Source: Fonsecaea monophora (Eukaryota > Ascomycota > Eurotiomycetes > Chaetothyriales > Herpotrichiellaceae). Taken from it: DNA of 64,000 nucleotides. The notes below the pieces were generated by a model. The model worked only from the letters and a program-made list of their open reading frames with translations. It searched no databases and was not told the origin of the DNA. The DNA lies in the NCBI RefSeq assembly GCF_001642475.1, contig NW_019173934.1:186001-250000 (forward strand). Direction: 5' to 3'. The position numbers were made by a program, and so were the translations under genes. Positions 55,186-64,000 of the stretch are shown piece by piece. Every line of letters starts with the position of its first letter. Within the stretch, counting starts at the first letter, position 1.

Positions 55186-58100
55186 CTAGTGATGGTCATA
55201 CAGCATGTTCATCCCCGACGCCTGCCCATTTTCTTTTTCTAAACACCAGCGCCTGGACCCGTCCGGCTGCGTGAGCCACCCGGCCCAATACAGCCCGCCT
55301 CTCATTTTGACCTTGTCGTCTCTCTCCCTCGGCGCCATGGTTTCGTACCCTTGCATCTCCTCGCGGAGGTGATTGTCCCGATTGCACAGCATCAGCCATA
55401 CGGCAAGCGGCCTTGTGGGTTCACATGGCATCATCATTTTCTCGTTCAACGCCCGCCAGCGGAAGATTGCGAAGACAGTAAGGACCATCAGGGCCAGTAT
55501 CGCCCAGCTGGTGTATATACTGACGAGGAAATCGAGCCAGATCTGGGCAGAGTTGAACGGCACGCCACCGATGGCAATGATCAAAACGTCCGACAGAATG
55601 GCTACAAATGCCACAAAAGCGTGGAAGAGGTTGCCCCTCCAGAGCGCCTGGAAGATACTTGTTAGAGGCGTCGAGTTCTGGGACACCAGGATCGTGGCCT
55701 CTGGCTTTGAAGACCCCTGGAATAGTCGTCGATATGGTGTCAGAAGTCGGACTTCTCGCTCCAACTGTTTCCAGCGGATATCAAGCAGACTGGCGGCGGC
55801 TGTAAGGACAAGTTGACTCGTCGGATTGTGGTTGAAATAGTTGTTGAAGGGATCATCGTGCCCATCCATATAGTACCCTACGAGCACGCCGAGAAGTGCT
55901 AGAATGCAAAGCAGGAAGATTGTGTCGACGAGGAATCTGTTTGACAGCGTACTTTTGGAGGTGTGCATTTGGCTCTCACCCGGACGTGGTGCCAGAGCAG
56001 AATATTTCGGCTGTTTGGTGTATCTGACTGAGTGCTCTGGCGATTTTTCAGGCGCCTTTACGATCCCATACCTGATATAACCCGTCGCTGTCTGATGTTG
56101 GCGCAGCATGTATCTGTAAGGTTCGAGGATTTGTTTCGCGGAAGAACGGCTCGATCTCTGGTCAATTTTCCGCAAGTCCTCCATGAAGTCTTCGCTGTTG
56201 AGGAGCGAAGCCATCGTCGCAATCGAGGACGGATTGGAGAATACCCCACTGCGACGGCGACTAGACAGTGCGATGACTAGAAGAATGATGACCGCAATAA
56301 GAGAAAGAACCGCTTGTAGAGCTCTCGTATAGTCGACCTTGAGGTACCACATGGGGTTGCACCGTTCCATAATGAGCGTAGGGCTCCTGCACCATGCAAT
56401 CGCTCTCACAGTCGTAGATTGAGTTGCAATGGCCGGAAGAGCGCTTAGGCAAAGGTAGACGACACCGACCAGGGTGACAACAGGATGACAAAGAAACATG
56501 TTCCAGATATCATCAATCGACAGACTGGTGGCCAGATAATCGGCCAAAAGGGATTCCGTGGCAGAGGCACCCTTCTCCCGGGATAGGAGATGAAATGGCT
56601 CCATCATCTTGGTAGAAGTGAATACAATGGCCCAAATGAGTTTGAGAACGACTGCTACCAGGACAGGTAGGTATATGGCGCGAAAGTATTGAAGGTTGCT
56701 CAAGGCCAGGCCAAGCTCGACCTCGTCTGCCCTCTGATGATCTGGAGGTGTGGTCGGGACAGAGGTACTTTCAGCGAGGACTGTTGGGGCTATGGTGCCA
56801 CTGTAGGAGGTCAACGTTGCGGTGATGGTTGACAGACTGCCAGAGGCGTCGAGGACTGTTTCAGTCATTACAGCGACGCCGTATGTTTCTGTTGCCACGG
56901 CCGTTACTGTATTGCCTGACGCATCCTCTGTGGTGTAGGTAATCAATGCAGTGAGTTGTTGGTAGCTTGTTTGAGCCGATGATGATGGAGTAGATGCTGT
57001 GTAGATTTGTCCAGAAGACAACCCGAATGTTCCGAAAGAGCTGGTTTGAGATATAGAGTCAACGTCTGTAGTGCTTACGACTCCCGAACCAGTCACTGCG
57101 ATAGGTGTCGTGGTGCGCGTACGTGAAGTCGCGCTGTTAGAGGGCACAGTATAGGGGTTAGTGGATTTTGTCGTCGTCGATTGTTTCACATATCCCGTGG
57201 TCGTCTCGTACCAGGTGGTGGTGGTGCTGGTTGTCCCTTTCCCTGAGGCACTAGGAGCAGCCGTAGACTGCGCTATATATACAGTGGTGCTGCTGCTCAC
57301 CTTCAATGGGGTGGCAGAAGTCCCAGGCGAGGTGGTTGATGGGACGATGTATGGAGTAGTGCCGCTCCCCACCGTCGTTGTAGCCATCATCGGGGTAGTG
57401 CTTGTACTCTGGGATTGCACAATGTATGGAGTCGTGCCGCTCGTCATGACGGGTGTCGCGGAGATGTCGGGGTCGGTTGTTGATTGCGCGACATACGCAC
57501 CAGTACCGCTCGTGGTTGTCATAGTTGTCGTCATTCCACCAGATGTTTTTGTTGAGCTGGTGACGGTTGCGACGTATGCTGTCGAGACGGTCGATGGTGT
57601 TGTTGACGTCTGGCTGGTGATTGGATCAATATATGCTGTTGTGGAAGACGTAACTGGGAGCATGGTGGACGTGATTGATGTAGAGGATGGGCCCGAAGCC
57701 GATGTCGTCGCTGGATCAACGTAGGCACCACTCGAGGTGCTAACAGTCAGTGCTTGTGTGGACGTAGAAGAGCTCGAGTCGTCGATTACTGTTGTACTTA
57801 TTGCGGTTGTTGGCGAGCTTGATACCCCTGTGTCCTGTCTCTTCAGCCTGCTCTGATTCTGTTGCTGATCCTTCTCTTCCAGCGTCAAGCCCGAGCGAAC
57901 GCCATACTCCAGTACAGCAATGCAAGCCAGTATGATCAGGAAGATCAGGGTCAAAGCAGGCCATCTGGTCGAGAATGGTGTATAGTATTTGGGGGCTTTC
58001 GATTGTCTTTTGGGTGGAGAGCCTTGTCTTCTGTCAGCCTTGTTTGGTGAATCGAATAACCAGACCTACTCCAGGCAGCTTCTGACACCACCGCATACTT

Positions 58101-58315
58101 TCCGTGGCTCTCTTCATGCCTGAACATGGTGGATAGGGCGGGGGAAGACAGTCAATGCTCTTGACACTTGGGCCAGATGATGACCTGGACATCTTAACAA
58201 TGTCTGGCATGGCTGGCAGCACATGGACCGTATTTGCGGCCACACTACTTCCTGCAAGGGTCTCTAGGGACTTCTCTTGAGAAGTTTGACATGAACAATT
58301 GTGCCTGTCGTGCAT
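55186..58315 (-). CDS. DUF3433 membrane protein with Thr-rich repeat region
   Basis: Exons 58315-58099 and 58022-55186 over a 76-nt intron (branch-like GCTGAC, acceptor ACAAG) give 1017 aa; later Met codons in exon 1 are alternative starts. A Pro-rich cytosolic start precedes a first helix (ALTLIFLIILACIAVLEYG). Then about 330 residues are Ser/Thr-rich with about nine degenerate units centred on (A/P/V/G)Y(I/V)xxS/T, such as AYVDPATT, AYVAQSTT, PYIVPSTT and VYIAQSTA; these would be a heavily O-glycosylated outer segment. Several helices and the blocks AIYLPVLVAVVLKLIWAI, GASATESLLADY and FSNPSSIATMASLL mark the DUF3433 domain, followed by a related second part. The function is unknown; a cell-surface or vacuolar membrane role is inferred. 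Confidence 0.8.
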
Positions 58316-58889
58316 CTACGGCTGAAAAGTAGTAGCGAAGCCAACAAGCGAACACGGGGTTCTGGTCACCAACGTTACCACTTTGGGCAAGAGCAGTATA
58401 CCAAAGTTCAAAGGTCTCGGCCTCGGGCTAGTCGAGGCGGGCCCTGTTCTAGATCGTGATTCGTAGATTGTAGGTGTCCTTCGCAAACCTAGAATAGAAT
58501 CAAGACATTGCTCCGTGAACAAGGCATTGCGCGGATCTGGTCTTGTTCTGCACAAGCTCAACCAAGACCCTCTCGCTAGAGATGATTCTGCCTTGCCCAG
58601 AATGCCTTTGACTCTTCCAGTGGGGGCGGATACAATGGATCCGTTGATAAACGAAGGCAGCCCTCTATTACCCCGTACCCACTGGTGTATTTCTTCTCAG
58701 CCTGATTGATGCATTCCCTCCACCTGTCGGTAGGGCTGTGCCACGAGTTTTGCCACCAATGCACACATGTAGTGCGGGTGGAGTGCCGATACGATATCAT
58801 GTCGGCCAAACAGTCAGCCCGTGCAATTGGATGTGTGGTGTTCGTGTATGCACGCAGCTTGTCACCTCTATCACGCTGAATCCGTATTC
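58316..58889. other. Gene-free interval upstream of the DUF3433 gene
   Basis: Probable promoter of the DUF3433 gene and 3' end of the following gene, which lies on the same strand. No gene is seen. Confidence 0.4.
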
Positions 58890-60463
58890 CTAGCTTCTTC
58901 TCTTGTAGGGATGAGCAATAGCCAACCAACTGCACCCTTCGCTCCAGAATTGTTGGCATCCTTGCGCTTGCCGGTGTCTGAATGGAAGATAGGTCTCCGA
59001 CAAGTGTAAAACCTTGTCCCAATCCTCTTCACTTGTCGATATGGCACTTCCGCGAAGCTGTTCGATATACCACAAGCGAAGTGATGTCTCGCGGCTGACG
59101 AAGCCACCGACAATTGTTGCCCAGAGCATTGTATCAGGGGACGTCTGCCAATAATCCCGCTTATCACACTCGTCAAGTAACAGCATCAGCCGTCGCGAAC
59201 CATTTTGGTGGAAGGCGCCAACAACGGGCAAGGGTTCGAGGCACTCGACTAGAAAGACTATGACAGCAACCCGACAGAGATTGAACAGGAGATCCTCGCC
59301 ACTCGGCAACGACAGTGCCTGGTGCTGCAAGATGCGCCACGCCGCGACTAGTTGCCCAAAATCTATGCTAGGACCAGAGCCCTTCAGAAAAGTGTCGTAA
59401 GCATCAAGTAAGGCATCAACGTCCTCAATCATGGTTAGGAGTCGTCGGCCAAGGTGTCTGCCCCTTAAGAAGCGAAATCCCTGGCATGAATTGCTTTTTT
59501 CTGGTTTGCGGCACTGGCGAAGAGCCTCCAGTACGGGGCTTGGAGGGAAGAAGAGCGGGAAAGCAGGTACTCTGAGGACCGAGAGCGAATCAACAATGTC
59601 AATCCTAACTTGTGAGCAAGCACCCAACGCATGGTGGAATATTACGCACGTCATGATGATGCCGGCTAAGGAGTCAATGCCGAGTTTGTGCAATCCACCT
59701 CTTTGTTTCACCAGGGAGAACAGTGCTTGGAAATGAGTCGGTTCCCATACTTTGCTGCCATAATACTCGTAGTCTCTCAACTGCTGTGAGCCTACCAGAG
59801 TGCGACCTTGCAGGTCGTTAGGAGGGCCGTGAATGGTTAGTATGGCAATTGCGAGGAGCATGGCATCCCCATGTTGCGCGTTTGGCTGGAGCATTGCCTC
59901 TCGAAGTTGTCTCAAAGTTTCATGGTAGAAATTGATGCGATGGAATTTGGCAACTGAGTCTTGAGTGCCGAAGAAATAGCGATAGGAAGACCCCGCGTAG
60001 GTGATTGCCGGCACCAGGTATGGGGATTCAAGCGCATATTTTACCGTAATGGACCGCCATCTGTCGATGTCTTGTTTTCTGCTTGACAACGCAAAGCACG
60101 GCCATTGATCGATAATGGCTGTAAATCAGATCGAGACTGCGGATGTAGCAGACGACAAAACATACCGGATTGAAACATCTCCTGCGCATACGTAGATAGA
60201 TTGTTCACAAAAAAGACATCGAAGGGATCGAACCGGCTCCCACTGAGATCTGCTCGAGGCACTGGAGTCGTCGAGAGGGAAGAGTGGTCCGTGGGGACAA
60301 GGCGAGTTTGCGACCGTGGCAATCTCTTCCTCTGTCCACGTTGATGTGCCACACTAGCAGCATGTTGATGTTGGCGACGCACTTGCTCCTTCTTCTTCCA
60401 CTCTGAGGGCTTGCCAGCGCTATGGATAAAGGGGGTTTGGGGATGCTCTAGATTGTTTGCCAT
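58890..60463 (-). CDS. Transcription-factor-like protein without a zinc cluster
   Basis: Exons 60463-60166 and 60118-58890 over a 47-nt intron give 508 aa. The start at MANNLEHPQTPFIHSAG leads into a basic stretch EWKKKEQVRRQHQHAASVAHQRGQRKR. That layout is known from a large fungal family in which a short basic box replaces the Zn2Cys6 cluster and a DUF3468-type regulatory domain follows. SRFDPFDVFFVNNLSTYAQEMFQSAIIDQWPCFA spans the junction and matches the conserved middle of that family in style (the joined piece is described, not quoted in one run beyond the domain names). Nuclear regulation is the assumed role, but DNA binding is unproven. Confidence 0.75.
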
Positions 60464-61914
60464 TCGCAGGAGTTCATGCAAGGGACGGAGAAGTCTTTGC
60501 AGGAGAGAATGGTGCTTGCATTGCAGTAAGGCTGGTATGTATCTGTTGCTATTTTCAGCCTTGAACTGCAGAGGCTACAGTCCAGGACGCCAGCGGGCTG
60601 GATATGATGATTGCCTACCTGTAGGCACCTCAGCGTCAGGCCGAGTTTCCCTGTGGCTTGACTCCGCCATGGTGGTGGTGCCAAGGTCGTGAGCTTCGTC
60701 CAGGTTGAAGTGGAAGCGGTGGTTTCTGTGGGAGTTTCTTCTGAAACCGCCCTTTGCCAAGGAAGCCTCAGAGCTCAAAACTGCTCTAGTTTTGCTGTTA
60801 TTGGCCCAATTGGGCTGTTTGCGGAGTTTGCGAGTCTTCCATCCGAAGAGCCAAGTGGGGTGGCTTGGTCCTAGCAGGAACGTCATTGACTGATATGGTT
60901 GGTCATCGCTAGTTCTTTCCCCGGATGGCTCAAATGGACCAAGCAGCGGCTGCCAAGAAGGCCTATTTCTCGACCACTTTGCGGTCTGTACAAAGACACA
61001 GCAGAAGGCTCTCCGAAAATGGCGTGTTAAGAGTGGTTGAACATGCGAAGTCTAGTAATGCTCAAGCCTTGTGCAGTAGTAGAGGGCTGATGCCTGTGCC
61101 GAGATAGGGAACGGTGTAGGGGGTTTTTTTGACCCCCAAGGATCCAAGCACAGGGTGCGATTATGTTTGTCTGTTTCCTCCTCACATTTTGCAGCCCCTG
61201 CAGAGGTGCGAACCATTCTGCACTTATATTTTGCAGAATGGCTAGACCAAGCTCCAAGACTGGGGGCCATTGATGTAGACAGTCACTGGTGTCCATTCTG
61301 CCATTCTAAAGGAGCTGGTATCCCCTGTTTATCTATGCTCGCCGCCTTAGTCTCATTTTTGTCAAACACACACATGCCTGACATAGCGCAACCAGACGAC
61401 CAGGTCCGTGATCTCAATTCGTCAGAAGGGTTTCCAGATCGGTTGTCGTTGGCATTAAATTGTCAATGCTGGACGGTCGAAGGGCGAGGTAAAAGCAGCG
61501 GCAGACACACTTCAAAGAGGGGCTGCTTGTGTTGGGGGCCCCACCAATGACGATTTATCCGAATTGCATTACTTAGACATTCGCGATGATGGTCGTGACT
61601 GCCAAACTGTGATGAATGACGGATAGTCACGTTTCAGACTGATTGTCGAGTCTCTACGTCATCATGGCGAACGATACATGCAACCCGGCACCAAGGACTT
61701 CAATTGGCAAAGGCGATGGAAGTCTTCGCCGAGGCCCTCCCAATAAAGCTTTGCTAAACACCCTCTCTGGCTAACTTCCATCTTGTTGGGAGAAATTCAC
61801 AGACCTTTCAACGTTTCACGAAGCCCACGTTTAGACTGACTCCAGGTCCGCTCAAAGATCTCTTTGCACGTCCCCATACTTCGGTCTCTCAGAGCTAGAA
61901 TTCCTTCCGACGAC
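60464..61914. other. Gene-free interval
   Basis: I see no supported gene in this 1.45-kb stretch between divergent genes. Frames such as 60575-60886 (minus) and 61155-61550 (plus) show no family likeness. Both promoters should lie here. Confidence 0.4.
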
Positions 61915-62297
61915 ATGTCATACCTGACTCGGGCATCAGCTCCCTTGCGGAGTGCTGGAAGAACAGTTTCTATCAGGTCAACTGCGGCCATCCACACCTC
62001 GTCGGCCCGTTTGGCGTTGAGTGAAGACCATGCTCGTATGTTTCTCGACCCTCTATTGTTCACAACTGCGGCTTGCTAACCGGGGAATCGACCACAGACA
62101 ACGAAGGTCGAGCTGCCGATATTGAACGCCACAAATCCGACAGCGTCGAGAAAGCCAAGACTGGTCGAGGGGAATGGAAGCCCGAGCTGGCCTCTCAAAG
62201 CGAGCAGGCCACGCGTGGTGACAAACATAACCTGACAATGGAACAAATGCAAAAGTTGGCCAAGGAGAAGGGCGAGCAGGAGGGAAAAGCCAAATAA
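61915..62297 (+). CDS. Small predicted mitochondrial protein
   Basis: Exons 61915-62035 and 62098-62297 over a 62-nt intron (donor GTATGT, branch GCTAAC, acceptor CCACAG) give 106 aa. The first exon, MSYLTRASAPLRSAGRTVS then IHTSSARLALSEDHA, is a textbook mitochondrial targeting peptide: Arg/Ser/Ala-rich, no acids, with a likely cleavage site near HTSSAR. The mature part is charged and helical: NEGRAADIERHKSDSVEKAK, GRGEWKPELASQSEQA and LTMEQMQKLAKEKG. Small fungal proteins with this 'GRAADIE...GEWKPELASQSE' pattern are familiar to me as conserved mitochondrial proteins of unknown function. Neither exon stands out by length alone, so simple open-frame scans split it. Confidence 0.72.
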
Positions 62298-62789
62298 GAG
62301 GCGGCCGAGCAGAGCCACAAGAGTCAAGTGGTGGAAGTGAATACTGTATTACGAGGTCGTGGTTGAGTTCAATGCAGGGTAAAAGAGAAAAGATCGCACA
62401 GTTGGTCGTAGAGCACCCAAACTGCGACATCAAAAAGCGAGAGAATTGAAGTCTTCTGGGATGGCAAAGCAGAACCACATCAACCAAACCCAACAGACGA
62501 GCGCTCTGGCGTCGATAATTTGTACATATTGACTTTCAACGTCCAGAATTAAAAAAAAAAACTTCTCCATGTTGACACTGCGTCTTGAACTGAACTCGTT
62601 ATTATGATCATATTTCTAAAATGGTTGCATTAATCCGTGCTATGATGACCAGTCTTACCATCATAGATATACCCCGGCACCATACCTACATATCCAGCTG
62701 TGTATCTGCAGCATCTTACCCTAGATTCCCCCCCGATATACGAGTAGTTAGTCCAATCCTTCGTCAATCCCGTCATCAATCGTCCGTCG
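62298..62789. other. Gene-free interval between convergent genes
   Basis: This 492-bp stretch holds the 3' ends of the small mitochondrial gene and the MFS gene, with a run of 12 A near 62550. No gene is seen. Confidence 0.45.
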
Positions 62790-64000
62790 TTAGAGCATGT
62801 ACCTGAAACCCGAGCCACCCTCGCCGCCTCCAATCTTTCTCGCTCCACCAATCAGAGTCTCTTGGGCGTCTTCATCTCCCCCGGGTCCGGCCCCAGGGTC
62901 CTCGTCTTCTTTACTACTCACCATCTCATACTCCCCGCCCAACCCGGGCTCTTTGTTCGCAAATCCATTCCTCTTGTTCTCGCGCTGCAGGACCAATCTC
63001 AACACCCCGGCTAAGCCGGCGACACCGACGGCCATGAACGCGGCACATACAGCCATGCCTTGAACGTACAGCGGGCCCTGGCTCTTGGGGAACAGATGCA
63101 CCCCGATCAGCGGGCCACACTGACCGATGACGTTCAGAATGGTCAGGCCGGTCCCCTTCCCCGTGGCTGTGGCTTGGTTGTTCAGTGTCCACGTGATGAT
63201 GAGGGTGACTGAGGAGAAGAGTCCCATCGCCGCCCCGTATACGCTCACATAGCGGATCGTGATACTCCCAGCCTCCCCCAGGGACTCGTGTAAATATCCC
63301 GCGATGGCGATCCCGGCGTACGAAATGGCGCTGAGCAGAGCGACACCCATGAGAAACAGGGACCTCGAGTCGTGGATTTTATCGCTGTATTTGCCCACCA
63401 AAAGGACAAAGAAGAAGGCGAACAGGTACGGTGGAGCTGCTAAAGCTTGCGAGGTTAGAGGAGAAAAAGACATGCTGTTGATAATGGTAGGTAGGAAGAC
63501 CGGGAGGGAGCTGAATGAGACATTCACGCTGAGGAACATGAGGGCCGTCAGGTACGATTTCGGATCGAGAATTGTGGTGACGATTTCTTTGACGTTGATC
63601 CGTTGGGCTAATGACATGGTCCCCGAGGCGTGGGATGGCTCGTGAGAGTGAGAGCCATGGCTGTCTTCGGCTCGTAGTCTCATGACCGCCACTTTCCTCT
63701 CCCGCGCCGTCAAATACCGGGCCTTCGATGGCGAATCTGGAATCCAATACCACGCGGCCACGGCCGTGATGATGGACGGGAACCCTTCAACCAAGAACAA
63801 CGCTCTCCAGGGAGCAATAGGTCCATTCTGGCTCAGCTTGACAATCACCCATGCTAGGGACCCGGCGAAGCTTGTCGCCAGCGGCGCAGCGGAGATTTGC
63901 AGTCCGACTCGGTAGGCCAGTTCGGAGCGCTTGTAAAAGTACGTCATGTAGAAAGGGACACCCGGTCCAAAGGCGGCTTCTGTGATGCCCAGGATACCAC
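62790..64000 (-). CDS. MFS transporter, allantoate-permease/anion-symporter-like (runs off right edge)
   Basis: The frame is open from the stop at 62790 to the right edge, with 402 visible residues; the 5' part lies outside. An ATG at 63945 is internal, because the upstream frame codes GILGITEAAFGPGVPFY, a typical membrane segment of the family. FYKRSELAYRVGLQISAAPLA, LFLVEGFPSIITAVAAWYWIPDSP and ARYLTARERKVAV are the classic Dal5/ACS-family blocks in order. This family imports organic anions such as allantoate, vitamins or nicotinate-like acids with protons. The central loop is His/Ser-rich (SHGSHSHEPSHAS) and the C-terminus is Gly/Glu/Asp-rich and cytosolic. The substrate cannot be read. 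Confidence 0.92.
   Translation of the reverse strand, partial: GILGITEAAFGPGVPFYMTYFYKRSELAYRVGLQISAAPLATSFAGSLAWVIVKLSQNGPIAPWRALFLVEGFPSIITAVAAWYWIPDSPSKARYLTARERKVAVMRLRAEDSHGSHSHEPSHASGTMSLAQRINVKEIVTTILDPKSYLTALMFLSVNVSFSSLPVFLPTIINSMSFSPLTSQALAAPPYLFAFFFVLLVGKYSDKIHDSRSLFLMGVALLSAISYAGIAIAGYLHESLGEAGSITIRYVSVYGAAMGLFSSVTLIITWTLNNQATATGKGTGLTILNVIGQCGPLIGVHLFPKSQGPLYVQGMAVCAAFMAVGVAGLAGVLRLVLQRENKRNGFANKEPGLGGEYEMVSSKEDEDPGAGPGGDEDAQETLIGGARKIGGGEGGSGFRYML

Noticed and set aside
57161..57724. 187-codon Val-rich plus-strand frame over the DUF3433 repeat region
   Set aside because: Antisense reading of the Thr-rich repeats; the repeated pattern in it mirrors the true coding repeats.
60220..60240. 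GGATCGAACC-like sequence suggesting a tRNA T arm on the minus strand
   Set aside because: It lies inside the coding sequence SRFDPFD and has no matching D or anticodon arms.
61797..62063. 88-codon minus-strand frame
   Set aside because: It is antisense to the presequence exon of the small mitochondrial gene, which has better splice and targeting evidence.
1..64000. CRISPR arrays, bacterial operons, prophage or insertion sequences
   Set aside because: Gene structure with spliceosomal introns is fungal throughout, and no regularly spaced repeats or transposase genes are seen.

Overview
The window is nuclear DNA of a filamentous ascomycete (Pezizomycotina). The evidence is short GT-AG introns of about 45-110 nt with branch-site motifs, four fungal-type zinc-cluster or zinc-cluster-like regulators, fungal-only families (TRI12-like and allantoate-permease-like MFS transporters, DUF3433, the zinc-finger-less transcription-factor family) and housekeeping genes of ascomycete type. 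The gene mix would fit Eurotiomycetes such as black yeasts, but that placement is only inference. Exon joins given here come from frame, splice signals and family likeness; no transcript evidence was available.

Region 1 (1-20.7 kb) is accessory in character. A cupin gene enters from the left edge, followed by a TRI12-like drug/toxin-type MFS transporter and a degenerate protein kinase. Next come a decayed 3' fragment of a cyclase gene, a MAPR (cytochrome b5-like heme-binding) gene, a Zn2Cys6 regulator divergent from a ferroportin-type metal transporter, and an intact cyclase-family gene divergent from a second Zn2Cys6 regulator. A small Lys/Glu-rich gene with seven SUMO-consensus motifs and an UNC93-like transporter close the block. 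The cyclase relic (5.5 kb) and the intact cyclase (12.3 kb) are direct repeats that bracket the heme-protein/regulator/ferroportin trio. I regard that arrangement as the most interesting part of the window: a candidate iron/heme-handling module.

Region 2 (20.7-33.5 kb) is gene-poor. It holds a NodB-type polysaccharide deacetylase, a large Zn2Cys6 regulator resembling OefC/Moc3-type proteins with a very long gene-free upstream region, and an intron-containing tRNA-Thr(CGT)-like gene.

Region 3 (33.5-55 kb) is a dense housekeeping block: ASTRA subunit Asa1, pantothenate synthetase, RNA helicase Dbp7, checkpoint protein Bub3, ribose-5-phosphate isomerase, the NEDD8-E1 subunit Ula1, a large leucine-rich-repeat protein, a coiled-coil protein, ribosomal protein eL13 and a conserved protein of unknown function. 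Several pairs are convergent with under 70 bp between stops.

Region 4 (55-64 kb) returns to accessory genes: a DUF3433 membrane protein with a Thr-rich repeat region, a transcription-factor-like protein without a zinc cluster, a small predicted mitochondrial protein, and an anion-symporter-type MFS transporter that runs off the right edge.
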